Source: Bacteroidales bacterium (GTDB taxonomy: Bacteria > Bacteroidota > Bacteroidia > Bacteroidales > P3). From it: 5,408 nt of DNA. This document shows, one piece after another, positions 1 to 5,408 of the stretch (position 1 is its first letter; every line of letters starts with the position of its first letter). The notes below the pieces were generated by a model. It was not told where the DNA came from and did not search any database. It saw only the letters and a list, made by a program, of their open reading frames with translations. The stretch is taken from positions 1-5,408 of the forward strand of contig JAISVE010000173.1 in the NCBI GenBank assembly GCA_031271725.1, written 5' to 3'. Made by a program: the position numbers and the translations under genes.

Positions 1-43
1 CAACCATGCTAACGATAGCGAGTAAGCCAAAAACTTTTTTCAT
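1..43 (-). CDS. Partial CDS, N-terminus of a probable exported protein
   Basis: Only the first 14 codons are inside the window, reading MKKVFGLLAIVSMV on the minus strand; the gene continues past the left edge. Two lysines followed by an uninterrupted hydrophobic stretch look like the n- and h-regions of a Sec signal peptide or an N-terminal membrane anchor. The ATG (43-41) is chosen because it lies about 40 bases downstream of a good Bacteroidota promoter match at 89-120. With its own promoter and 127 bp between it and the biotin carrier gene, it is probably a separate transcription unit and not the missing membrane subunit of the carboxyltransferase system. Function cannot be assigned from 14 residues. 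Confidence 0.6.
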   Translation of the reverse strand, partial: MKKVFGLLAIVSMV

Positions 44-88
44 TGTCTTTTAGGTTTTTAATTAAAAACTTGTATTCAAATAATAGTG

Positions 89-120
89 CAAAGGTAGTTA
101 TTATTTTGTTAAAAATCAAA
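89..120 (-). promoter_or_regulatory. Bacteroidota-type promoter of the left-edge gene
   Basis: On the minus strand, TTTG (120-117) is followed after exactly 20 bases by TACCTTTG (96-89). This matches the -33 TTTG and -7 TAnnTTTG boxes of Bacteroidota primary sigma-factor promoters, at the usual spacing. The inferred transcription start near position 85 would leave a leader of roughly 40 bases before the ATG at 43. It is the most complete promoter in the window. Confidence 0.75.
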
Positions 121-170
121 TGATTTTAACTGTTTTTTAACAAAGTGGTGTTTATAGAAATCTTTTACGT

Positions 171-392
171 TTATAGCAACACAAGCAATTCATTTTTAGT
201 TACTGTTTGTCCTGTTTTTACATTTACTTCCTTTATTGTTCCGTCTATGGGAGCAATAAGTTCGTTATCCATTTTCATAGCGTCAAGCACCAAAAGTTTG
301 TCACCTCTTTTTACATTGTCGCCAACTTTTACAAATACCCCTTTGATAGTTCCGGGAATAAATGCTCTTATTTCGTTTGGTTTCTTTATCAT
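171..392 (-). CDS. Biotin carrier protein, single minimal biotinyl domain (73 aa)
   Basis: This small protein would carry a covalently bound biotin and shuttle carboxyl groups to or from the carboxyltransferase encoded just upstream. Nearly the whole chain is one biotinyl domain: an opening strand with PGTIKGVFVKVGD (13-25), the attachment loop DAMKMD (37-42) with Lys40 as the biotinylated residue, and a second half-repeat with PIDGTIKEV (48-56). AMKM is the classical biotin signature, so a lipoyl domain is less likely. Most Bacteroidota carriers beside an MmdA/PccB subunit are longer, with a flexible N-terminal linker that is absent here. At 73 residues it resembles the free-standing biotinyl protein YngHB (BLAP) of Bacillus subtilis. 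The start is well supported: no in-frame ATG lies upstream before a TAA in the intergenic repeat region. It lies 111 bp after the carboxyltransferase gene, probably on the same transcript. Confidence 0.9.
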   Translation of the reverse strand: MIKKPNEIRAFIPGTIKGVFVKVGDNVKRGDKLLVLDAMKMDNELIAPIDGTIKEVNVKTGQTVTKNELLVLL

Positions 393-410
393 AGTTGTTG
401 TTTTATTTAT

Positions 411-501
411 TGTGAATCGTGAATTGTGAACTGTGAGGTGTGGTTAATACGTAAATTTGGCTGTTAGTACTTTTTTGTCACCTCACAATTCACGTTTCAC
501 A
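411..501. repeat. Inverted arrays of a 7-bp tandem repeat (possible long hairpin)
   Basis: The left arm is a run of heptamers: GTGAATC (412-418), GTGAATT (419-425), GTGAACT (426-432) and GTGAGGT (433-439). The right arm carries the same units in the opposite orientation: ACCTCAC (480-486), AATTCAC (487-493) and GTTTCAC (494-500). Base by base, 411-416 pairs with 501-496, 418-429 with 494-483, and 437-440 with 482-479. That is 22 pairs with one mismatch (417/495) and a 7-base bulge (430-436), the bulge being exactly one repeat unit. The loop (441-478) also holds two near-identical octamers, GTTAATAC (443-450) and GTTAGTAC (463-470). The element starts 3 bp after the carboxyltransferase stop codon and ends about 18 bp before the carrier start. 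It could be a mobile palindromic element, an mRNA-stabilising or processing hairpin, or an attenuator. It has no U-tract, so a simple intrinsic terminator is unlikely. Confidence 0.85.
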
Positions 502-503
502 TC

Positions 504-2051
504 TTAAAACGGAGGTATTCCATGCTTGCGCTGTGGTACAACTTCCTCTTTATTTTTTGAAACATCAAGTGCGTGGGCAACCATTTCACGTGTAGCAGAA
601 GGGTCTATAACCGCGTCAACATAACCGTAAGATGCTGCTGCATAAGGGTTGGCAAACTTTTCACGGTATTCTGTAATTTTTTCTTTTCTTGTTTTTTCAG
701 GGTCTTTGCTTTCTGCTATTTCCTTTCTGAAAATAATATTTGCCGCACCCTCAGAGCCCATTACGGCAATTTCCGCAAGGGGCCACGCAAACACAAAGTC
801 GGCGTGCAGGTGACTTGAACACATCGCAATATATCCACCGCCGTAGGCTTTACGCAAGATAACCGTTATTTTTGGAACAGTTGCCTCGGAATAAGCATAC
901 AGAATTTTTGCACCGTGACGTATTACTCCTGCATGCTCTTGGTCTGAGCCGGGCAAGTAACCTGGCAAATCTACAAGTGTAACAAGAGGAATGTTAAAAG
1001 CATCACAAAAACGGATAAAACGTGCAGCTTTATCTGATGCATCAACATCCAAAACCCCGGCCATTACTGCCGGCTGGTTTGCAACAAAACCCACACTTCG
1101 CCCGTTAACTCGACCAAAACCCACAACAATATTTGCTGCAAAAAGTTCGTGTATTTCTAAAAATTCACTATTGTCCGCCATAGCCCTTATAACCTCGCGA
1201 ATATCGTAAGGCTTGCGGGAATCGGCAGGTACAATCAAATCAAAATTCCGTTTTTTGGGATTTCTTGACGGAAACGAATCTGCTTTTTTTGTATTACTCC
1301 ATGGAATATACGAAACGAGGTTTCTTATCTGCGAAAAACATTCCTGCTCACTCTTTGCAAAAAAGTGGGCATTGCCTGTGATTTCGGCGTGAGTTCTTGC
1401 ACCTCCGAGGTCTTCCTGCGAAATATCCTCACCCAGCACTGATTTTATAACTTCGGGTCCTGTGATAAACATCTTGGAAATATTATCAACCACGAATACA
1501 AAATCGGTTAATGCGGGAGAATATACCGCACCTCCTGCACAAGGTCCGAGAATAACCGAAATTTGAGGAATAACTCCGGATGCTTGTGTGTTGCGATAGA
1601 AAATTTCACCGTATCCTGCAAGAGCATTCACACCTTCCTGAATACGCGCTCCGCCGCTATCGTTAATGCCGATAATGGGCATCTTCATCTTCAATGCGTG
1701 ATCCATTATCTTACAGATTTTTTTGGCGTGCATATATCCGAGAGAGCCGCCGATAACAGTAAAGTCTTGTGCATAAATACAAACAGGATGCCCATCTATT
1801 GTGCCCATCCCTGTAATAACGCCATCACCCGGAATATGATTTTTATCCATACCGAAGTCTTTGTTGGAAGACTCGATAAACATATCGTATTCGTTAAAAG
1901 AGCCCGGATCAAGAATTGAATCAATACGCTCTCTTGCGGTGAGTTTTCCTATTGCTTTCTGTTTCTCAATTGCCTTTGCGCCTCCACCGGCAAATGCCGT
2001 TTCTATGCGCTTTCGCAATTCTTGTGTTTTTTGTCTTATTGTTGATGCCAT
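504..2051 (-). CDS. mmdA: Biotin-dependent acyl-CoA carboxyltransferase (methylmalonyl-CoA decarboxylase alpha / propionyl-CoA carboxylase beta type)
   Basis: This cytoplasmic enzyme transfers a carboxyl group between carboxybiotin and an acyl-CoA, most likely methylmalonyl-CoA/propionyl-CoA. Length (515 aa) is typical of the family. The N-terminal carboxyltransferase half has the entry motif KLTARERID (36-44), PGDGVITG (74-81), the oxyanion-hole motif SGGARIQEG (132-140) and GPCAGGAVYSPA (169-180). The C-terminal half has NQPAVMAGVLD (325-335), GYLPG (364-368), the second oxyanion-hole region YGGGYIAM (403-410) and AWPLAEIAVMG (422-432). Asp418, in HAD just before AWP, appears to match a position tied to acyl-CoA choice in propionyl-CoA carboxylases (from memory). 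The C-terminal RKHGIPPF (508-515) is a family hallmark. The sequence cannot separate decarboxylase from carboxylase use, because the deciding partner (OadB-type membrane subunit or biotin carboxylase) is absent; the symbol is therefore provisional. It starts 2 bp after the dipeptidase stop, suggesting translational coupling, and is followed by the biotin carrier gene. Confidence 0.93.
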   Translation of the reverse strand: MASTIRQKTQELRKRIETAFAGGGAKAIEKQKAIGKLTARERIDSILDPGSFNEYDMFIESSNKDFGMDKNHIPGDGVITGMGTIDGHPVCIYAQDFTVIGGSLGYMHAKKICKIMDHALKMKMPIIGINDSGGARIQEGVNALAGYGEIFYRNTQASGVIPQISVILGPCAGGAVYSPALTDFVFVVDNISKMFITGPEVIKSVLGEDISQEDLGGARTHAEITGNAHFFAKSEQECFSQIRNLVSYIPWSNTKKADSFPSRNPKKRNFDLIVPADSRKPYDIREVIRAMADNSEFLEIHELFAANIVVGFGRVNGRSVGFVANQPAVMAGVLDVDASDKAARFIRFCDAFNIPLVTLVDLPGYLPGSDQEHAGVIRHGAKILYAYSEATVPKITVILRKAYGGGYIAMCSSHLHADFVFAWPLAEIAVMGSEGAANIIFRKEIAESKDPEKTRKEKITEYREKFANPYAAASYGYVDAVIDPSATREMVAHALDVSKNKEEVVPQRKHGIPPF

Positions 2052-2053
2052 TG

Positions 2054-3787
2054 TTAGTTATTAACTTTTATATTATCTCCACAGTCTTGTATAATTGTAC
2101 GATACCATTTTTCGGGATATTCCGGCTGTTCGGGAAACTCAATATAAGAAGGACCGTATTTTGTTGTTTTAATATTACCGTTCTCATCGGTTTTTTTGAT
2201 ATTTCCGTCCATATATTTTACAAAAAGTTTCTTATCCAACAAATCCCAAGCGTCAAATGTTTTTTTGATTTTTTCAGTAGTGAAATTGTTTGCAAAAGCA
2301 ACTAATTTGCCATGGTCTTTTTCGTTCTGCATACGGGCATCAGCTTCTTTCACATCATTCTGAAAACTTGTTTCCAACATCTTTTGTTCTTTCTGAATAT
2401 CTACAATCATGTCTTTGTAGCGAGTGTATGCAAAATTGCTCACACGATTGAAAATCCAAAACAGGGAAGTTGGTGAATAGATAGCCATACTTCCATTGCC
2501 TACAGCAACCTGTTCCGGTATTTCGGTGATACCGCAATACACAGGGGAATAAACAGAGGTGTAACTGTCATCAACGCCAAACCACAAAATACCGCCAATT
2601 TCATTCGGCAGCCAACTTCTGCTTTGTGCGATGAAAGAAAATCCGGTTTGCTGTGTTGAAGTTGCACGCTCGTGAACATATTTTACACCGTCAACTTCAA
2701 AAGCCATAGGTCTCCAGCGATAGGGGCAGGCAAAGGGACCTGCGCCGACATCTTTCGTCATATCCATAGATGTTCCTTCGTAATGGTCGCGCATAACATC
2801 GAACATTTTGTCAAGCGTAACTTTTTCTGCGGGCTTAATCCACAAAGGCATTCTGTTTTTAAGATTGTCGCCGCGAGCGTAATCTTCATATTGGGCAACA
2901 GCCTCTTTGTTTAACTTCATAAATCCTGCCCAAACACGTCCTTCACAGCCGCGGTTGCCGCTTTGTGTCATCGGACAAACAGCGTCACAGAAAATAAAAT
3001 TTTCAAAACTTGTTGCATCTGTTATGCCTACTGCTTTGCAATATTCAAATATGTCTGTTGTGTAAACGCATTCTATTGCGGGGTCAAAGATTTTTGAAAG
3101 TTGATCTGTGGTAATGGATGTTTTGCCGTCTGCTTTTTTAATATTGGTGATGCGTGCCTGATTTGCATGTCCTGAAACATAACCATCAGGAACTTTGTAA
3201 GCGACCATGAGTAAACCCTTTTTGTTTAATTTGGCGATGGGTTTGCCTTTTGCATCTTTAGCCTGTGCAGCGCGCCCTGTGAGTTCCATAAACCAAACTT
3301 CATTCGGGTCTTGTATTGAGAAACTTTCACCACTTGAAAAATAGCCGTATTCATTTGTAAGTTCAACCATAACTTTGATTGCTTCACGTGCTGTTTTTGA
3401 ACGTTGCAGGGCTATGTAGATAAGCGAGCCGTAGTCGATAATGCCGTTGGTGTCACTGAGTTGCTCACGTCCGCCGAATGTTGTTTCGGAAATTGCAACT
3501 TGATATTCGTTGATATTGCCTACAACCGAATATGTTTTTGCTACCTGCTTTATTTTGCCGAGTTTGCGTCCGGTGTCCCATTCTTCAACTTCAAACATTG
3601 TTCCTTCGGGATAAGTTGCTGCCGGACGATAGTAGAGTTCGCCATAGAGAGTGTGTGAATCGGCTGCGTAAGAAATAAATGTAGAGCCGTCTGCGCTTGC
3701 TCCTTTTGTTACTATAAAGTTTGTACATGCCAAAATAGTGGCTGTTGCACTTAATAGCAGGGTTGATGTAATTAAAAATTTTTTCAT
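2054..3787 (-). CDS. pepD: Exported C69-family dipeptidase (N-terminal-nucleophile Cys)
   Basis: The 577-residue product looks like a secreted or periplasmic member of peptidase family C69, whose known members cleave dipeptides. Residues 1-20 form a signal peptide: KK, then a hydrophobic run to TILA. Cys21 follows in the motif CTNFIVTKGASADGS (21-35). In this family the Cys becomes the N-terminal nucleophile after removal of the preceding residues. Further family patterns are EVWFMELTGRAAQ (163-175) and VPDGYVSGHANQARI (199-213). The length suits Bacteroidota C69 proteins. The segment before Cys21 (ILAC) partly resembles a lipoprotein lipobox, so lipidation cannot be excluded, though it would block the N-terminal Cys expected to be catalytic. 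The ATG is supported by the signal peptide and by a -7 box about 50 bases upstream. It is the first gene of a unit that continues 2 bp later with the carboxyltransferase gene; such a pairing suggests peptide catabolism, but this is inference. The symbol follows the family name and is tentative. Confidence 0.9.
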   Translation of the reverse strand: MKKFLITSTLLLSATATILACTNFIVTKGASADGSTFISYAADSHTLYGELYYRPAATYPEGTMFEVEEWDTGRKLGKIKQVAKTYSVVGNINEYQVAISETTFGGREQLSDTNGIIDYGSLIYIALQRSKTAREAIKVMVELTNEYGYFSSGESFSIQDPNEVWFMELTGRAAQAKDAKGKPIAKLNKKGLLMVAYKVPDGYVSGHANQARITNIKKADGKTSITTDQLSKIFDPAIECVYTTDIFEYCKAVGITDATSFENFIFCDAVCPMTQSGNRGCEGRVWAGFMKLNKEAVAQYEDYARGDNLKNRMPLWIKPAEKVTLDKMFDVMRDHYEGTSMDMTKDVGAGPFACPYRWRPMAFEVDGVKYVHERATSTQQTGFSFIAQSRSWLPNEIGGILWFGVDDSYTSVYSPVYCGITEIPEQVAVGNGSMAIYSPTSLFWIFNRVSNFAYTRYKDMIVDIQKEQKMLETSFQNDVKEADARMQNEKDHGKLVAFANNFTTEKIKKTFDAWDLLDKKLFVKYMDGNIKKTDENGNIKTTKYGPSYIEFPEQPEYPEKWYRTIIQDCGDNIKVNN

Positions 3788-3835
3788 GTTTTATTTAATT
3801 TTAATTATTTCATTGAAATGATTTATTGAAACTTT

Positions 3836-3843
3836 CAAAGATA
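3836..3843 (-). promoter_or_regulatory. -7 promoter box for the dipeptidase-carboxyltransferase unit
   Basis: On the minus strand this reads TATCTTTG, a full match to the Bacteroidota -7 consensus TAnnTTTG and identical to the box before pth. The dipeptidase ATG is 48 bases downstream, giving a leader of about 45 bases that is very AT-rich. No TTTG is found at the -33 position, where the minus strand reads roughly TGCACTCA. The promoter may therefore be weak or need an activator. Confidence 0.6.
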
Positions 3844-3845
3844 CG

Positions 3846-3887
3846 AAAATTGCCACTAACTGAGTGCAGGGATAAAAGAGCAATTTT
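3846..3887. repeat. 8-bp perfect inverted repeat beside the dipeptidase promoter
   Basis: AAAATTGC (3846-3853) is repeated in inverse as GCAATTTT (3880-3887), with 26 bases between. One arm sits immediately upstream of the -7 box and the other about 40 bases upstream, so the pair brackets the -33 position. This geometry could suit a regulator site or a weak DNA/RNA hairpin. The arms are AT-rich and only 8 bp long, so chance is a real alternative. Confidence 0.35.
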
Positions 3888-3907
3888 AGTTTGTCTTAAC
3901 ATACAGA

Positions 3908-3937
3908 ATTGTGTATATTGCAAAATTTATATATTTG
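3908..3937 (+). promoter_or_regulatory. Possible plus-strand promoter, divergent from the dipeptidase
   Basis: TATATTTG (3930-3937) matches the Bacteroidota -7 box, with ATTG (3908-3911) 18 bases upstream as an imperfect -33 box. Transcription would start near 3941 and run toward the 3' end of the CorC-like gene. The region is AT-rich, so a chance match is possible. It gains some interest because it is the only such box on the plus strand that I noticed in an intergenic region. Confidence 0.35.
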
Positions 3938-3942
3938 CAGTG

Positions 3943-4041
3943 ATGAAAGGCTCGGAAATAAATTACTTCACGTTAAGTTCTAAGGTTTCAGTCCGCCGAT
4001 TTGCGAGCTTATTTTTAATATTTGCAACCTGTAAAAGTTAA
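3943..4041 (+). other. Candidate small RNA or 32-codon leaderless ORF
   Basis: Downstream of the possible plus-strand promoter there is an ORF of 32 codons, MKGSEINYF... to ...FATCKS, whose ATG would lie only a few bases from the inferred transcription start. It contains a hydrophobic ASLFLIF segment (21-27), but I recognise no family. As an RNA, GCTCG (3950-3954) can pair with CGAGC (4004-4008), enclosing about 50 bases and followed by TTATTTTT, which loosely resembles a closed small RNA ending in a U-tract. Its last bases overlap the stop codon of the convergent CorC-like gene (4038-4040). Either reading is weak, and the stretch may be non-functional intergenic DNA. Confidence 0.2.
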
Positions 4042-4799
4042 GTTTTAATCACCTTTATCGTATTGATGCGTCTTGCTTCCATATCTTCTACAATAAATGC
4101 AAAGGGTGGAATCTCTACGCTTTCGCCTTTTTCCGGAATGCGTTGCAATTTTTCAAGCACAAGCCCTGCAAGCGATTCAAATTCGCCTTCATGTGCATCA
4201 AAAAAATCATCTTCCAAGTGAAAAAGTTTGCAGAAATCGCGCACTGTAACGCGTGCATCAATTATAAAAGTATTGTCGTTAATTTTTGTAAAAAGGAGAG
4301 CATCTTCTTTTGTGTCTGCTTCGTCTGCAATATCACCGACAAGTTCCTCAAGAATATCTTCAAGCGTAATAATGCCGCTTGTTCCGCCGTATTCATCAAC
4401 AACAACGGCAAGGTGCATTTTACTTGCTTTCATTTTTTTCAGAACACTGTCTATCGGTTCGTTTTCGGTAACAAATGCAGCGGGTCTTATAAGTTTTGCC
4501 CAATTGAAATCGGGATTTTCGTTGAGGTAGGGGAGAATATCCTTGATGTAGAAAACGCCTTCAATACTGTCTAAACTATCTTTATATACAGGTATGCGCG
4601 AATAGCCTGAGTCAATAAATATTTTTATCAGTTCGTTGAATTTTGCAGTAATGTCAACCCCGACAACTTCTGTGCGTGGCTTCATTACATTTGCTGTTTC
4701 GGTGGTTGAAAAACGTTGGACTCCTTCAAGAATTTCTTCATTGGAAGTTGAAATTTCGTCTTGTTTCTTATTTTTTGAGAGTATGTCTAAAAAGCCCAT
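4038..4799 (-). CDS. CBS-pair / CorC_HlyC domain protein (GldE/CorC-like, no DUF21 domain)
   Basis: This 253-residue protein contains the cytoplasmic part of the CorC/CNNM/GldE family. Two CBS domains lie at about 36-95 and 102-160, with VMKPRTEVVGVD (38-49), SRIPVYKD (67-74) and VVVDEYGGTSGIITLEDILE (132-151). A C-terminal CorC_HlyC domain spans about 170-250 and ends in RRINTIKVI. Relatives act in Mg2+/cation handling (CorC, CNNM) or, as GldE, in gliding motility of Bacteroidota. The sequence resembles GldE, yet the N-terminal DUF21 membrane region of about 190 residues is missing: only about 20 polar residues precede the EEILEGV linker. The ATG directly follows the pth stop codon (TAAATG), and the upstream DNA is occupied by pth, so the short form is not a mis-called start. 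Proteobacterial CorC is similarly soluble and DUF21-free. Translation is probably coupled to pth. Substrate and role are not determinable here. Confidence 0.88.
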   Translation of the reverse strand: MGFLDILSKNKKQDEISTSNEEILEGVQRFSTTETANVMKPRTEVVGVDITAKFNELIKIFIDSGYSRIPVYKDSLDSIEGVFYIKDILPYLNENPDFNWAKLIRPAAFVTENEPIDSVLKKMKASKMHLAVVVDEYGGTSGIITLEDILEELVGDIADEADTKEDALLFTKINDNTFIIDARVTVRDFCKLFHLEDDFFDAHEGEFESLAGLVLEKLQRIPEKGESVEIPPFAFIVEDMEARRINTIKVIKT

Positions 4800-5378
4800 T
4801 TATTGTTGGTTTTTATCTTTACCGTTATACATATTCATTGTTTTGTCTGCGCCAATAAGTGCAAAACTTTTTATCATGTCGGCAGCGGTTTCTATTTTTA
4901 GATTTACTGTCGCTTCTTCGTCTGTTTTAAATTTTCCGAGAACATAATCTGCTTGCCTGCCGCGTGAAAAATTTCCTCCGATACCAAAACGCAAACGTGC
5001 GTAGGAGTTGGTATTTAGAATTTGTGATATATGCGCAAGTCCGTTGTGTCCGCCTGCGCTGCCTGCTGAACGCATGCGCAAAACGCCCAAATCAAGCGCA
5101 ATATCATCAACAACAACAAGTATATTTTCTATCGGAATACGCTCCATCATCATCCAATAACTTACGGCGTTGCCGCTTAAATTCATGTAGGTTGTGGGCT
5201 TAATAAGTACGAGGGTTCTTCCTTTAACTTTGATAGTAGCGGTTGAAGCGTAACGCTCGGTAACAAAGGGCATATCGGCTTGCTGCGCCAAATAGTCAAG
5301 CACCATAAATCCTATGTTGTGGCGAGTGTCTTTATACTCCTGCCCAATGTTTCCCAAACCGACTATTAAATACTTCAT
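4800..5378 (-). CDS. pth: Peptidyl-tRNA hydrolase
   Basis: This cytoplasmic enzyme hydrolyses the ester bond of peptidyl-tRNAs released from stalled ribosomes, recycling tRNA. The 192 residues match the usual bacterial Pth length. Conserved positions are visible: GLGNIG (7-12) with Asn10, TRHNIGF (18-24) with catalytic His20, PTTYMNLSG (61-69) with Asn66, VVVDDIALDLG (88-98) with Asp91, and GGHNGL (109-114) with Asn112. These correspond to Escherichia coli Asn10, His20, Asn68, Asp93 and Asn114. GNIG in place of the more widespread GNPG is, as I recall, common in Bacteroidota and is not a defect. The start gives the standard KYLIVGLGN opening and lies about 13 bases after a TATCTTTG box. It is probably the first gene of a two-gene unit with the CBS/CorC-like gene, whose ATG abuts its TAA. 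Confidence 0.97.
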   Translation of the reverse strand: MKYLIVGLGNIGQEYKDTRHNIGFMVLDYLAQQADMPFVTERYASTATIKVKGRTLVLIKPTTYMNLSGNAVSYWMMMERIPIENILVVVDDIALDLGVLRMRSAGSAGGHNGLAHISQILNTNSYARLRFGIGGNFSRGRQADYVLGKFKTDEEATVNLKIETAADMIKSFALIGADKTMNMYNGKDKNQQ

Positions 5379-5391
5379 ACGGATATTTGCG

Positions 5392-5399
5392 CAAAGATA
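5392..5399 (-). promoter_or_regulatory. -7 promoter box for pth
   Basis: The minus strand reads TATCTTTG, matching TAnnTTTG. The box ends 13 bases before the pth ATG, so transcription would start only about 10 bases before the start codon, giving a very short leader. The matching -33 box would lie beyond the right edge and cannot be checked. Confidence 0.6.
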
Positions 5400-5408
5400 C
5401 GAAAAGAA

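Noticed and set aside
112..127. AAAATC/GATTTT mini-hairpin after the biotin carrier gene, considered as its terminator
   Set aside because: The stem is only 6 bp, almost all A-T, with a 4-base loop, and it overlaps the -33 box of the next promoter; too weak to call as an intrinsic terminator.
411..500. CRISPR array
   Set aside because: Repeat units are 7 bp, directly adjacent with no spacers, and occur in two opposite orientations; no cas genes are present.
504..2051. Carboxyltransferase as acetyl-CoA carboxylase AccD/AccA
   Set aside because: It is a single fused 515-residue two-domain chain with the PccB/MmdA C-terminus and no zinc-finger N-terminus as in AccD.
1563..2305. Several plus-strand open frames of 67-118 codons
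   Set aside because: They lie opposite the carboxyltransferase and dipeptidase genes, show no recognisable domain and have no promoter or start context of their own.
3949..4010. AAGCTCG...CGAGCCTT pairing on the minus strand as a terminator for the CorC-like gene
   Set aside because: The two halves are separated by about 50 bases and followed by TTTCATC, not a T-run, so it does not look like an intrinsic terminator in that direction.
4143..4574. 143-codon plus-strand open frame
   Set aside because: It is antisense to the well-conserved CBS and CorC_HlyC coding region; composition rich in Phe, Cys and Asn is typical of a reverse-strand shadow.

Overview
The window reads as part of a Bacteroidota chromosome, probably Bacteroidales-like. 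The DNA is AT-rich, start codons have no clear Shine-Dalgarno sequence, and three genes are preceded by the Bacteroidota -7 promoter box (TAnnTTTG). One of these also has a well-spaced TTTG -33 box. The protein types fit too: a secreted C69 dipeptidase, a GldE/CorC-like CBS protein, and a methylmalonyl/propionyl-CoA-type carboxyltransferase. The assignment rests on recognised patterns, not a database search.

All supported genes lie on the minus strand, so transcription runs from high to low coordinates. Unit 1 (5399 to 4038) has a -7 box a few bases before pth (peptidyl-tRNA hydrolase). The pth stop codon directly abuts the start of a CBS-pair/CorC_HlyC protein that lacks the usual DUF21 membrane domain. 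A 250-bp intergenic region follows (3788-4037). It holds the promoter of the next unit, an 8-bp inverted repeat next to that promoter, and a possible opposite-strand promoter with a short RNA or 32-codon ORF. Unit 2 (3843 to 171) encodes an exported C69-family dipeptidase, then, after 2 bp, a 515-residue biotin-dependent carboxyltransferase, then, after 111 bp, a 73-residue biotin carrier protein. Unit 3 begins at the left edge: a strong promoter match and the first 14 codons of a probable exported protein.

The carboxyltransferase and the carrier would act together, moving a carboxyl group between biotin on Lys40 of the carrier and an acyl-CoA (probably propionyl-/methylmalonyl-CoA). The partner that loads or unloads biotin (a biotin carboxylase or a Na+-pumping decarboxylase beta subunit) is not in the window. 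The dipeptidase sharing this transcript could link peptide use to propionate or amino-acid carbon metabolism, but that is inference.

The most unusual element is a 7-bp tandem repeat present as two inverted arms (411-501). It fills most of the gap between the carboxyltransferase and carrier genes and can fold into a long mRNA hairpin. No clearly novel defence or mobile system is visible; this is mostly ordinary core-genome sequence with a few structural oddities.
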